A DNA stretch of 64,000 bases from Hyalangium ruber (GTDB lineage Bacteria; Myxococcota; Myxococcia; Myxococcales; Myxococcaceae), in assembly GCF_034259325.1 (NCBI RefSeq), contig NZ_JAXIVS010000012.1:186001-250000 (forward strand), given 5' to 3'. Positions 7,622 to 15,968 of the stretch are shown piece by piece. A program made the position numbers and the translations under genes. Under the pieces are notes generated by a model. That model saw nothing but the letters and a program-made list of their open reading frames with translations. It did not search any database and was not told the origin of the DNA. The first letter of the stretch is position 1. Every line of letters starts with the position of its first letter.

Positions 7622-9751
7622 TCAGGGATGCGCGATCACGATGAGCGTCGGCGCCCGAGCCTCGACGCACGCCATCACCTTGCGCATGGTCACGGGATCC
7701 AGCGCTCCGAACGCCTCATCGAGCACCACGATCCTCGCCCGCTGCAGCAGCGCCCGCGCCACGAAGACGCGGCTCTGCTCCCCATGCGAGAGCTGCCAGC
7801 CGCTCTCGCCGACCATCTGCATCAACCCGGAGGGCATCCGGGAGAGCAGCTCCCCCAGTCCCAGCTCCTCGCAGAGTGCTCGTGCGACCCGTAGGTCCTC
7901 GGGAGTAGGAGGCCAGGCCCGTCCTAACAGCAGGTTCATGGCCAGCGTGCCGGACACCACATAGTTCTCGTGGAATTGAGGAGCACCGGCGATCTGCGCG
8001 CCCCACCCGTCCGTCGTCCAGGTCGCCCTGTCCAGGCCTCCCAGCAGCAACAACCCCGAGCCCTGGCCCCGCAGCCCCGTCAGGATGGAGGCAAACGTCG
8101 ACTTGCCCGAGCCCGAGGGCCCCTCCAGGAGCACGCGTTCACCCGAGCGCACCACCAACGACGCCCCTTCGAGCACCGCTCGGGGCGATCCCGGATGCCG
8201 GAACGCGAGATCACGCACCTCCAGCAAGGCCTGCTCTTCCGGAAGCGCCGCGCCTGGCGAGAGCGGAGACGCCCCGGGTACACCTTCGGAGCACTTCGCG
8301 GCCTTCAGGATGGGGCGGACGCTGCGAAACAGCACGCGCGCCCCCAGCAGGGCCAGGGAGCCGACGGTGAGCGCCCCCACGGCGCGCGCCGCCATGAGCG
8401 CTGCCCCTACCCCCACAGCAATCCTGGCCGCTGGGGCTCCCGCGAGCACGCCTGGCAGCGTGGCGAGGATCGCCACCGGCAGGAGACCCCTTCGCGCGAG
8501 CGTCATCACCCGCGCCGTGGACTCGTCCCACTGCTCGGAGGCCTTGGCATAGTGCGCCAGCTCCTGATCCTCCTCGTCATGCCATCGCTCTGGTTGCTCC
8601 TGCGCGAGCCGCGTCCGGTAGCCGAGCATCCGCTCGATGAGCGCATGCGTCATACCCACCCGAGCCTCCGTCCACCTGCGGAAGAGCAACGCCTGGCGGG
8701 CGACAAGCACCGCCATCCCGCAGCAGAAGCCCCCCAGCGCCACCAGCCCGTATCCGCCCGCCGGGCCCGCCGCCATGACACTCGCCGCCATCACCAGATC
8801 GATCACCGCCAGGACGCTGGCGAAGCTGCCAGCCAGCGACATCTGTTCCAGTCCCGCGCTCTCGTAGGTCCTCCCGACGTACTCGCCAATGCCGCCGCGC
8901 CGCGCCTCGTCCACGGGCAGGGCGAGCGCCCCCGCCAGCAGCTGCCTGCGCAGCAGCGCGGAGAGGTCCATCACCAGCGTTCCCTGGACCCAGGCCAGCG
9001 CCGCCTGGAGCGGCACCATCGTCAACCCCATGAGGGCCCACGCCCAGAGCCACCCCGGGTCCAGCTGTCCCTCGAAGGCGCCCCGCCCAATCAACCACCA
9101 CATGGAGAGCACGCCCGCCTGGATGACGCCCGCGAGCAGGAGGAGCAACAGCAGCCGCCATCCACCGCGCAGCGCCCGCAGGTGATGGCGCAGGCGGGCT
9201 CCGGGTGGCAGCCGGAGCGTGCGCCCGGCGACGAGGTAGGTATTGGCGAGCTGGAGCCCCAGCAACGCCCGCCGGGCCGTGGCCCGCTGAGGACCCCTCA
9301 GCCCCGTTCGCTCCAGGACACGATCGGCCACGGGGCCCTGGTGCCCCTCGGCGCGCGCCCGCACGGCCGCTGTCAGCGTGGAGAAAGGCACCTTGTGCAG
9401 CGACTCATCGGGGGCGATGAGCCGCGCGGTCTGCCCCGAGGACGACACGCGCAGCAGGGCAACCACCGCACTCCCCTGGGTGCTCACGACCTCCACGAGC
9501 GCGGGAGCCGCACGTCCCAGAGGCGTCTCGACTTCGCCGTGGCGCGTGTAGAGCAGCTTCAGCTCGAGCCCCAGGGCATGGGCCGCCGCGTCCAGCCACT
9601 CTCCCACGCGGCTCGGATCCTCTGGCACCGCGTGGGACAGAGCCGGGAGCGGGTTGGGCAGAGGCAACCGCGCCGCACGCGCCAAGGCTTCCAAGGCCTC
9701 GCCCGCACGCTCGATGGGCCAGGCCACTGCTTCCAGTGTCTCCTCCGACAT
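7622..9751 (-). CDS. ABC transporter permease/ATPase, second component of an NHLM-like peptide exporter
   Basis: A 709-residue protein with a soluble N-terminal region of about 190 residues, a six-helix membrane domain (about 200-480), and an ABC ATPase domain at the end. Walker A is GPSGSGKST, the signature is LSHGEQ, and Walker B is RIVVLDEAFGALD. The long soluble N-terminus before the membrane domain is the layout of the second ABC protein of NHLM bacteriocin export systems (TIGR03797 type). The chain stops at VIAHP, right after the H-loop histidine, so the usual C-terminal 30-40 residues of the ATPase are absent. The start at 9751 lies 5 bases past the stop of the peptidase-ABC gene, with which it surely forms an operon. 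The substrate is presumably a small peptide; that is inference. Confidence 0.75.
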   Translation of the reverse strand: MSEETLEAVAWPIERAGEALEALARAARLPLPNPLPALSHAVPEDPSRVGEWLDAAAHALGLELKLLYTRHGEVETPLGRAAPALVEVVSTQGSAVVALLRVSSSGQTARLIAPDESLHKVPFSTLTAAVRARAEGHQGPVADRVLERTGLRGPQRATARRALLGLQLANTYLVAGRTLRLPPGARLRHHLRALRGGWRLLLLLLLAGVIQAGVLSMWWLIGRGAFEGQLDPGWLWAWALMGLTMVPLQAALAWVQGTLVMDLSALLRRQLLAGALALPVDEARRGGIGEYVGRTYESAGLEQMSLAGSFASVLAVIDLVMAASVMAAGPAGGYGLVALGGFCCGMAVLVARQALLFRRWTEARVGMTHALIERMLGYRTRLAQEQPERWHDEEDQELAHYAKASEQWDESTARVMTLARRGLLPVAILATLPGVLAGAPAARIAVGVGAALMAARAVGALTVGSLALLGARVLFRSVRPILKAAKCSEGVPGASPLSPGAALPEEQALLEVRDLAFRHPGSPRAVLEGASLVVRSGERVLLEGPSGSGKSTFASILTGLRGQGSGLLLLGGLDRATWTTDGWGAQIAGAPQFHENYVVSGTLAMNLLLGRAWPPTPEDLRVARALCEELGLGELLSRMPSGLMQMVGESGWQLSHGEQSRVFVARALLQRARIVVLDEAFGALDPVTMRKVMACVEARAPTLIVIAHP

Positions 9752-9756
9752 GAGCG

Positions 9757-12441
9757 TCACCCCTCCTCCACGGCCCGCTCGGAGAGCACGCCTTGATCCA
9801 GGACCAGCCGCCTCCATCCCTCTCGCCCCGAGAGATCCCGTCGCATCCCCGCCTCCAGCTCCAGCAAGGCGCGATAGTGGGAGTCCTCCCGCGCCGCGAG
9901 CGTCCGAGGGTTCCCATCCTCGACCAGCGTCCCCTCCTGGATGACCAGGACACGATCGAACGAGAGCGTCTCGGCGATGTCATGCATGACGCAGAGCAAG
10001 GTGGCGCCCTTCACACCCTGCCGGGCCCGCTCCAGCAGCTCCGCGCGACGGTCACGCTCGAGCCCTCGGAACGGCTCATCGAAGATGGCCAGCCGCACCC
10101 CGGGGCGCAGTAACGCTCGGCCCAAGCGCACCCGCTGCCCCTCACCGCCTGACAACAACCCCCCCCCCTCTCCCAGCCGGGTCTGAAGCCCCTGGGGCAG
10201 CTTGTCGAGCACCTCGACGAGGTCGGCCCTGTGCAGCACCTGCCCCACCCGGGGCAGCGCCTCGCCCGCTTCGACTCCGTAGGCGAGGTTGTCCACCATC
10301 GACTTGTTCCAGAGCATCACCTCGGGCTCCACCCACGCCGTCTCCCGCCTCAGCCGCCACAACGCCGCTCCCTCCAGCGGCTCTCCATCCACCTCGACCC
10401 GGCCGCTGGCTGCCCGGTGCCACCCCAGCAGCACTCCCACCAGCGAGGACTTCCCAGCGCCCGAGGGGCCCACGATGGCGACGTGCTCCCCGGCTCGAAC
10501 CGAGACATCCACTCCCTGCAACAACGTGTGGCCAGAGGCTTTCACCTCCACCTGGCGCAATGAGAACGCCACTCCCCGTGCCACCTCCGCCGGTGGCTCC
10601 GTCTGCCTCCGTGCGGCCAGCGCGACGTGCGGAGCTACCTCGTCAGGAGCCAGCAGCGGCTCCATCAGGCGACCGGTGAGCGACGACGCGGCGGGGTACT
10701 GGCGCAACCCGTCGGCGAGCTGCCGGCCCAGCCCCGTCATCGCCAGCGCCCAGTAGACGAGCAGCAGGACCGCCCCAGGTTGTACTCCCCGCGAGAGCGC
10801 GTGCAGGACCACCGCCACCGCGCCCACGGTGGCGGCGAGCGAGCAGATCGTGTCGACGGTGATGCCTCGGCGCAGCAAGGTGCGCGCCGCGGAGACGAAG
10901 TGGTGCAGCGGCTCCTCATGGGCCCGGCGCAGCGTCAGCTCGGCACGGTGTGCCCGCAGCGCTACCCCCCCGCGCAGTGCATCGAGGTAGAAGCGCGAGA
11001 GCACACCGTCGAAGTCCCGTAGCCGGCGGTCGGCATCGAGCAGCGAGCGCTGCGCGAGCAAGGGAATGGCGATCGCCAGCCCGCCCGTCAGGAAGATCAA
11101 GGGCGCGCTTCGCGGTGCCAACCATGTCAGCCCCGCGAGTGTCACCAGCAGCTCGGCACAGCCGCGCAGCAAGAGGACCGCGAGGCTCGGCACCGCGCGC
11201 ACCATGTGGATGCCATGGCAGCGCTGAGCCATGTCCGAGACGAGCCGGCTGCGAAAATAGCGATCTCCCAAGCGGGGGATCTTCCCGAGGAACGCGAGCC
11301 GAAGGCGGAGTTCCAGGCGCCTCCCCAGTTGGAGCGTCCCGCGTGAGAGTGGCAGTTCCAGCATGAACAGCAGTCCCAGCAACGCGAGCAGCGTCGCGAC
11401 GCCGACGATCCGCTGCTCCGGAGTCGTGAGGTAGCGCCCCGCGTCGATGATCCCGCGCAGGAGCAGCGCCTCCACGAAGCCTCCCACCGCCGCGGTGACC
11501 CCGATGGCGGCAAGCACCGCCGGCTTGAGCACCCCGTCCCGGCGCAACAAGGCCACGAGCTCACGGAGCGGGCGGGTGGGGGCCTCGCGCAAAGCCGCCT
11601 CGAGTTCCGGAGACAGCGGCGGTGCATCGCTCCCTCTCTCGCCGCGCAGCCCCTTGGCCTGAACGCACACGCTCCCGCGAAGGGTGAGTTCATCGGCGCC
11701 CGGCTTCCCCAGTGCTGTCCAATAGATGGTGGGGATGAGTTCCTCGGCGCGCCCCTCCTCCAGGGCCGTCAGCACTTCGGGCAGGAGTTGCTCGACAAAC
11801 CTCGCGGCCAGCTCACCCCGCTTCAGGCCATCGCCGTCCACGAGCGTCTGCGCCAACCGCACCGTCGCATCCAGGCATGCCAGGCGCTTCCAGGTGGGGT
11901 CCCCGAGCGCCTCCTTGACCAGCCGCTCGGACGTGGGCCCGGCCGCGAGCACCGACAGCCTGCGACGCAGCCCCACCAGGAACTCCTCCGTGCCAGCCCA
12001 TTCGCGGAACGCCCCGGCGGACACGGTCATCGTGTGGATGAAGAGCCGGTCGAGCAGCTCGTCCACGGACACCCAGCGCCGCCCCAGCGCCGGATCCATG
12101 ATCTGAACGAGGTGGCCCCACTTCTTCCAGACCACCACGAAGTGCAGGTTGCCGTCCTCCAGCCGCACCACCACGATGGCCGGCAGTACCCCTGCTCCGG
12201 CCAGGAGCACATGATCCCGCGGGACCATGTGCTGCTCCGCCTCCAACCCCAGCTTGCCGGCCAGCTCCTCGAGCACATCAATGGAGGTGCCATCGACGTC
12301 GCTCTGACAGGCCTCGCGAAGCCTTCCATAGCTGATGGCCACGCCGAAGCCTTCGAGCAGGGCCTTGAGGGCCGCCGGGCCGCAGTCCATGGCCGAGGTC
12401 TGGATGACCTCCGGGACGAAGAGGCGCGGGGACCCGGTCAT
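9757..12441 (-). CDS. Peptidase C39-containing ABC exporter (PCAT) for peptide maturation and export
   Basis: An 894-residue protein. Residues 1-145 form a C39 cysteine-peptidase domain with all expected residues visible: Gln14, Cys20 in QTSAMDCGPA, His100 in NLHFVVVW and Asp116 in IMDPALG. Such domains cut leaders after a Gly-Gly or Gly-Ala pair during export. A poorly conserved insert of about 150 residues follows, then an ABC membrane domain (about 305-610) and an ATPase domain with GPSGAGKSS, signature LSGGE, and Walker B LAIFDEP. It is longer than the roughly 700 residues usual for PCATs because of the insert. The Q-loop region reads VEPEVMLW and lacks the expected Gln. It overlaps the upstream HlyD gene by 4 bases. 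Confidence 0.85.
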   Translation of the reverse strand: MTGSPRLFVPEVIQTSAMDCGPAALKALLEGFGVAISYGRLREACQSDVDGTSIDVLEELAGKLGLEAEQHMVPRDHVLLAGAGVLPAIVVVRLEDGNLHFVVVWKKWGHLVQIMDPALGRRWVSVDELLDRLFIHTMTVSAGAFREWAGTEEFLVGLRRRLSVLAAGPTSERLVKEALGDPTWKRLACLDATVRLAQTLVDGDGLKRGELAARFVEQLLPEVLTALEEGRAEELIPTIYWTALGKPGADELTLRGSVCVQAKGLRGERGSDAPPLSPELEAALREAPTRPLRELVALLRRDGVLKPAVLAAIGVTAAVGGFVEALLLRGIIDAGRYLTTPEQRIVGVATLLALLGLLFMLELPLSRGTLQLGRRLELRLRLAFLGKIPRLGDRYFRSRLVSDMAQRCHGIHMVRAVPSLAVLLLRGCAELLVTLAGLTWLAPRSAPLIFLTGGLAIAIPLLAQRSLLDADRRLRDFDGVLSRFYLDALRGGVALRAHRAELTLRRAHEEPLHHFVSAARTLLRRGITVDTICSLAATVGAVAVVLHALSRGVQPGAVLLLVYWALAMTGLGRQLADGLRQYPAASSLTGRLMEPLLAPDEVAPHVALAARRQTEPPAEVARGVAFSLRQVEVKASGHTLLQGVDVSVRAGEHVAIVGPSGAGKSSLVGVLLGWHRAASGRVEVDGEPLEGAALWRLRRETAWVEPEVMLWNKSMVDNLAYGVEAGEALPRVGQVLHRADLVEVLDKLPQGLQTRLGEGGGLLSGGEGQRVRLGRALLRPGVRLAIFDEPFRGLERDRRAELLERARQGVKGATLLCVMHDIAETLSFDRVLVIQEGTLVEDGNPRTLAAREDSHYRALLELEAGMRRDLSGREGWRRLVLDQGVLSERAVEEG

Positions 12442-13619
12442 GACTTCGGCTCCCGCCCTTCGGGAGCTCCGCCTCGCCTCGCCTCCCGGCCCAAGGTTCG
12501 AAGCACGAGCTGTGACGGCGTCGCCCGGTCCACCTCGATGTCCACCATGCCCGGCAGCCCGTGTTCGAGCGGAATGCCCAGCGGCAGCTCATCCAGCGAG
12601 AGCTCCACGCGCACCAGACCATCGCGAACCTCGCTCGCCACCGCCACCACCGTGGCCTTCAACATGCCGAACTCCGTCCAGGAGAAGCCCTCCAACCGCA
12701 TCCGCGCCCGCTGCCCCGCCCGTACCCTCCCCAGGGATGAGGCCGGGATGAACTGCGCGACGATGCGCACCGAGCCCCCCGCGACGACCGTGGCGATGGG
12801 GTCTCCCTCCCTGAGCTGCGCGCCCACTCGCACGGAGCTCGTCTCGCCGAGCACACCATCCGCCGGCGCTCGAATGATGCGGCGCTCCAGTTCCTCGCGC
12901 AGGCGCGCCACGCTGGCACGCGCCACGCTCTCGTCCGCCTCGAGTCGGGCGATCTCTCCCCGCAGCGCGGCGAGGCGGGTGCGCCGCTCGGTGGATTGCA
13001 CCGTGCCGCCCAACCTCGCGCTCGCCAACGCGGCTCGCGAGGCCTGCTCGGCGGCCAGGGTGCGCTCCAGCTCCGCGCGGGCCCTGCCCCACTCCATCTC
13101 GCTCACCACCCCCCGTTTCCAGAGCCGCTCGGTGCTCGTCGCCTCTTCCTGGGCGCGCCGCGACACCGTCTCCGCCTCGCTGAGCCGGGCCCGCGCCTCC
13201 TGAACTCCCGCGACCCCCTGCCCCTTTTGCTCCACCAGCGCGCTCTGCTCCGCCTCGAGCTGAGCGCGCGCTGCCTCGAGCTGCGGCCCCAGGCCTTGGA
13301 GCACGGCCTCTGCCTCCGCGACCTGGCGCTCCTCGTGCTCACGTGACAGCTCGACGAGGACCTCCCCCGCATGCACGGAGCGGTGAAGCTCCAGCTGCGT
13401 CTTCACCACCCGCCCCTCCACGGGTGAATCAATGGCATACACCTCGCGATGGAGCTCCAGCCGCGCCTGCACGCTGCGCTCGTAGACCGTGGTGGGCGCC
13501 AGCGTGAACCAGCCTCCCCAAAGCGCGAACAGCCCTACCGGCAACAGCCCGAACGCCCACCGTCCTCGCCCTCGGGCCAGCGCGCGCAAGGTACGTGGGA
13601 AAATGCCTTCGACCTTCAT
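12438..13619 (-). CDS. HlyD-family membrane fusion protein of the peptide exporter
   Basis: A 393-residue periplasmic adaptor. A single membrane anchor lies at about residues 18-40 (FGLLPVGLFALWGGWFTL). It is followed by a biotinyl-lipoyl-like half-motif (YAIDSPVEGRVV), a long Ala/Glu/Arg-rich coiled coil (about 95-225), the second half-motif (RIIRAPADGVLG), and a beta-barrel end. It links an inner-membrane exporter to the outer membrane. It is the first gene of the three-gene minus-strand export operon and overlaps the PCAT start by 4 bases. Its start at 13619 faces the divergent gene at 13791, so 13620-13790 holds promoters for both arms of the locus. Confidence 0.85.
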   Translation of the reverse strand: MKVEGIFPRTLRALARGRGRWAFGLLPVGLFALWGGWFTLAPTTVYERSVQARLELHREVYAIDSPVEGRVVKTQLELHRSVHAGEVLVELSREHEERQVAEAEAVLQGLGPQLEAARAQLEAEQSALVEQKGQGVAGVQEARARLSEAETVSRRAQEEATSTERLWKRGVVSEMEWGRARAELERTLAAEQASRAALASARLGGTVQSTERRTRLAALRGEIARLEADESVARASVARLREELERRIIRAPADGVLGETSSVRVGAQLREGDPIATVVAGGSVRIVAQFIPASSLGRVRAGQRARMRLEGFSWTEFGMLKATVVAVASEVRDGLVRVELSLDELPLGIPLEHGLPGMVDIEVDRATPSQLVLRTLGREARRGGAPEGREPKS

Positions 13620-13790
13620 GGAGGCCCCCGCTTCGACTCCGCCCTCCAGGGCATAGAGCCGAGCCAGCCGGCCTTGTGAGGAACTTCAGTGCTCCCGGGG
13701 AATCAGCCCGCTCGTCCTGCCAGCAACCCTTCCGAGAGGGCTTCTCATCACAGGGGCCTCGCTCCGGACTCCATCGACCCGAGGAACTCC

Positions 13791-15578
13791 ATGAGTGAGA
13801 ACGCCGCGTCGGTCGACCCCCATGAGATGCTGTACCTGCCCCTTCGGCGTCGCTTCATGAGCGAGTACGTGGACACCCCCGAAGGCACCAAGGAGCTGCG
13901 CCTCTTCTTCGGCTTCAAGGAGATCTCGTTCGATGAACCGGAGCTGTTCTCCTTTGGCGAGACACTGATCAAGCAGGAACAGTTCATGGCGGGCAGCGCC
14001 ACCACATGGAGCTCGGGTGAGCCCCTTCCGTGGGAGCGCGTGAAGAACATGCTCGAAGCGTTGCTGAACGAGGAGGTTCTCTCACGCGAACCCCCGAAGC
14101 CCCCTCCCGAGAGCGAGCACCATCGGAAGATGCTGGAGGCCGAGGCCCTACGGGACGCGCCTACCGAGCCCCTGTGGTGGAACCCGGACTGCCCGCGTGT
14201 CATGGAGCGCCTGGTGGGCCGGCCGCTGGAGCTGGGCTTCCTCGAGTCGGTGCTCCCTGTCCACCGCATTGCCCACCCCGCGTTCGACGCCGAGGGCCGC
14301 CACGTCGGAGAGAGCAACGTCTTCCCCGATGCCATGCGCATGAAGCTCCAGACGGAGTGGCGCGTGTGCCGCTACCCGGGCAGCCGCTATCTCAACGAGG
14401 CGCTGATGAACCTGACCGCGCTCAAGGCGATGACGCGGTACTGGAAGCCCATTCTGCAGGAGGTGCTGGAGGTGCGCGCGGAGTTCCTGCGCCGCTATCC
14501 CCCGCCTCCAGACGGAAGCTGGCGGATGGGAGACCTTCACGCCATGGCCTACTCGGTGCTGGCCCTGCCAACCTTGATGCTGATGCGCGCGAACGCCCCC
14601 GTCCCCAACGGCGCGTTGGATCCCGTGCTGTCCTCCCTGTTCCGGGTGACGGATGGCGTGCGGATGGTCACGGCCTATCTGCTCTTCCTGCCGGAAATGC
14701 CGATGACGTACGACACGCCCATGACGGCAGCCGAGCTGTTCCGCGTCACGGAGCATGACAACCACTTCATCTCGAACCGGGGCGTCTGCGCCGGCCCGCA
14801 ACTCATGGTGGAGGAGTTCTTCGGGACGCTGCTGGATGGCAAGCCCGTGGCGAACGCGCCCCCGCCCCAGGCAGCGTGGGACGCCGAGATCCCCGCCGCG
14901 GTGGATTACGCGCTCCACGGGCTGAAACTCTATTGTCTCCAGTTCAATCTCTGGAGCCACATGTGCCGCGCCTACGAGCTGATTCGCGCGGCGCTGCTCG
15001 AGGTGGAGGATGCGCCAGAGAGCGTCCTGGGCCGGCTGCGCGCGCGCATCGAGCGCGATTGGCAGCACATCCTGCCCACCCGCTTGAACCAGTCCACCCA
15101 ACGAGATTGGGCCGAGGCCCGCTACATCGAGATGTTCGACCAGGCCCAGCGTGGCCTGAGGGGCTTCCGAGAGGACGCGCGGATGCACCTGCGGGACGCA
15201 TTCACCCCTGCCAGGGATGAGGTGGATGAGAATGCCCGGCGGCAGCTCCAGGAGCTGCTCCGCACGCGCGCGGGGTCGCTCTCCGAGGCTCGAAGGCACG
15301 CCCTCGATGCCGTGGCGAATACCCTCGCGGGGTATCTGGCTATCGAGCGCTCAACGCTACGGGCCCTGGAGAACGTTCAGCGACAGGTCAATGCATTGCT
15401 CCAACGCCCCCACCCGGCGCGGAAGTTCTCCAATACGGACCTCTCACTCCATCACCGCCTGCGCGTCGGCACCATCGGAGTGCTGCCCTACTTGCCGGAG
15501 GTGTTCCGAGACGAGCTGGGTATCGCCATCGAGAACACGGAGGATGCCACCCGCTTCAGCCCCATCAGCTCTGCCTGA
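13791..15578 (+). CDS. Unknown 595-residue protein of a candidate RiPP locus
   Basis: I do not recognise this family. The ATG at 13791 is preceded by GAGGAA at 13781-13786. The protein has no signal peptide or membrane segment and looks like a soluble cytoplasmic protein. Residues 1-95 alternate short beta and helical segments (RLFFGFKEISF, then LPWERVKNMLEALLNEEVLS), which could be a small winged-helix peptide-recognition (RRE-like) fold; this is a guess from pattern only. The rest is mostly helical, with histidine-containing stretches (HRIAHPAFDAEGRH, TEHDNHF). It is the first gene of the plus-strand arm, 78 bases upstream of the small peptide gene, so a role in modifying or escorting that peptide is plausible but unproven. 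Confidence 0.6.
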   Translation: MSENAASVDPHEMLYLPLRRRFMSEYVDTPEGTKELRLFFGFKEISFDEPELFSFGETLIKQEQFMAGSATTWSSGEPLPWERVKNMLEALLNEEVLSREPPKPPPESEHHRKMLEAEALRDAPTEPLWWNPDCPRVMERLVGRPLELGFLESVLPVHRIAHPAFDAEGRHVGESNVFPDAMRMKLQTEWRVCRYPGSRYLNEALMNLTALKAMTRYWKPILQEVLEVRAEFLRRYPPPPDGSWRMGDLHAMAYSVLALPTLMLMRANAPVPNGALDPVLSSLFRVTDGVRMVTAYLLFLPEMPMTYDTPMTAAELFRVTEHDNHFISNRGVCAGPQLMVEEFFGTLLDGKPVANAPPPQAAWDAEIPAAVDYALHGLKLYCLQFNLWSHMCRAYELIRAALLEVEDAPESVLGRLRARIERDWQHILPTRLNQSTQRDWAEARYIEMFDQAQRGLRGFREDARMHLRDAFTPARDEVDENARRQLQELLRTRAGSLSEARRHALDAVANTLAGYLAIERSTLRALENVQRQVNALLQRPHPARKFSNTDLSLHHRLRVGTIGVLPYLPEVFRDELGIAIENTEDATRFSPISSA

Positions 15579-15656
15579 AAATAATTCCATCACACGGGCT
15601 CCCTTCCTCACTCATTCGGAATGAACCCCAACGCAACACCCAGGAGGAGCAAACAC

Positions 15657-15791
15657 ATGAAGATCAAGACGACCGTTCGTGGTGGCCTCGCGCTCATCGA
15701 CCCCACGGTTTACCCCGGTGGTTATGGTGGCCGCGGGTGCCCGGGTGGTGGCGGCTACCCCATCCGCAAGCTGACCTACCTGGTGCCGTAA
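15657..15791 (+). CDS. Tyr/Gly-rich 44-residue peptide, candidate RiPP precursor
   Basis: An open frame from ATG 15657 to TAA 15789-15791, with a near-consensus ribosome site AGGAGG at 15642-15647 and a 9-base spacer. The peptide begins MKIKTTVRGG and ends YPIRKLTYLVP. It contains Gly-Gly pairs at 9-10, 21-22 and 24-25, a run of four Gly at 30-33, Tyr at 19, 23, 34 and 41, and one Cys at 28. GG pairs are the cleavage sites of C39 peptidases such as the one encoded at 9757-12441. Cutting after Gly22 would leave a 22-residue Tyr/Gly-rich product. Glycine codons are often GGT, unlike the neighbouring genes, which supports it being a genuine, selected gene. No known precursor family is recognised. 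Confidence 0.7.
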   Translation: MKIKTTVRGGLALIDPTVYPGGYGGRGCPGGGGYPIRKLTYLVP

Positions 15792-15827
15792 TCCAGGTCG
15801 GCGGCGGCCGCGGGTGATTCGAGTCGT

Positions 15828-15853
15828 CAGTGGGCGCCAGGCTGCGCCCGCTG
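15828..15853 (+). terminator. Hairpin between peptide gene and peroxidase gene
   Basis: Bases 15828-15837 pair with 15844-15853 in a 10-bp stem with one G-T wobble and a 6-base loop, followed by GCGGCTTTGTCTTTG. It lies 36 bases after the peptide stop. This could be a partial terminator that keeps peptide mRNA abundant relative to the peroxidase downstream, as is common for bacteriocin precursor genes. The U-tract is imperfect, so read-through is likely. Confidence 0.5.
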
Positions 15854-15968
15854 GCGGCTTTGTCTTTGTGGAGTAACCCTCCCTTGCAGAGCCTCCAGGA
15901 CGATTTCGGCTCACAGATGCGTCGAGCACTCTCCGTCTCGGTTGCAGGCACTACCCGGAGGAAAATCG

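Noticed and set aside
7500-7640. Frameshift at the end of the second ABC gene
   Set aside because: Neither other frame continues with ATPase C-terminal sequence after AHP, so I annotate the short end as it stands.
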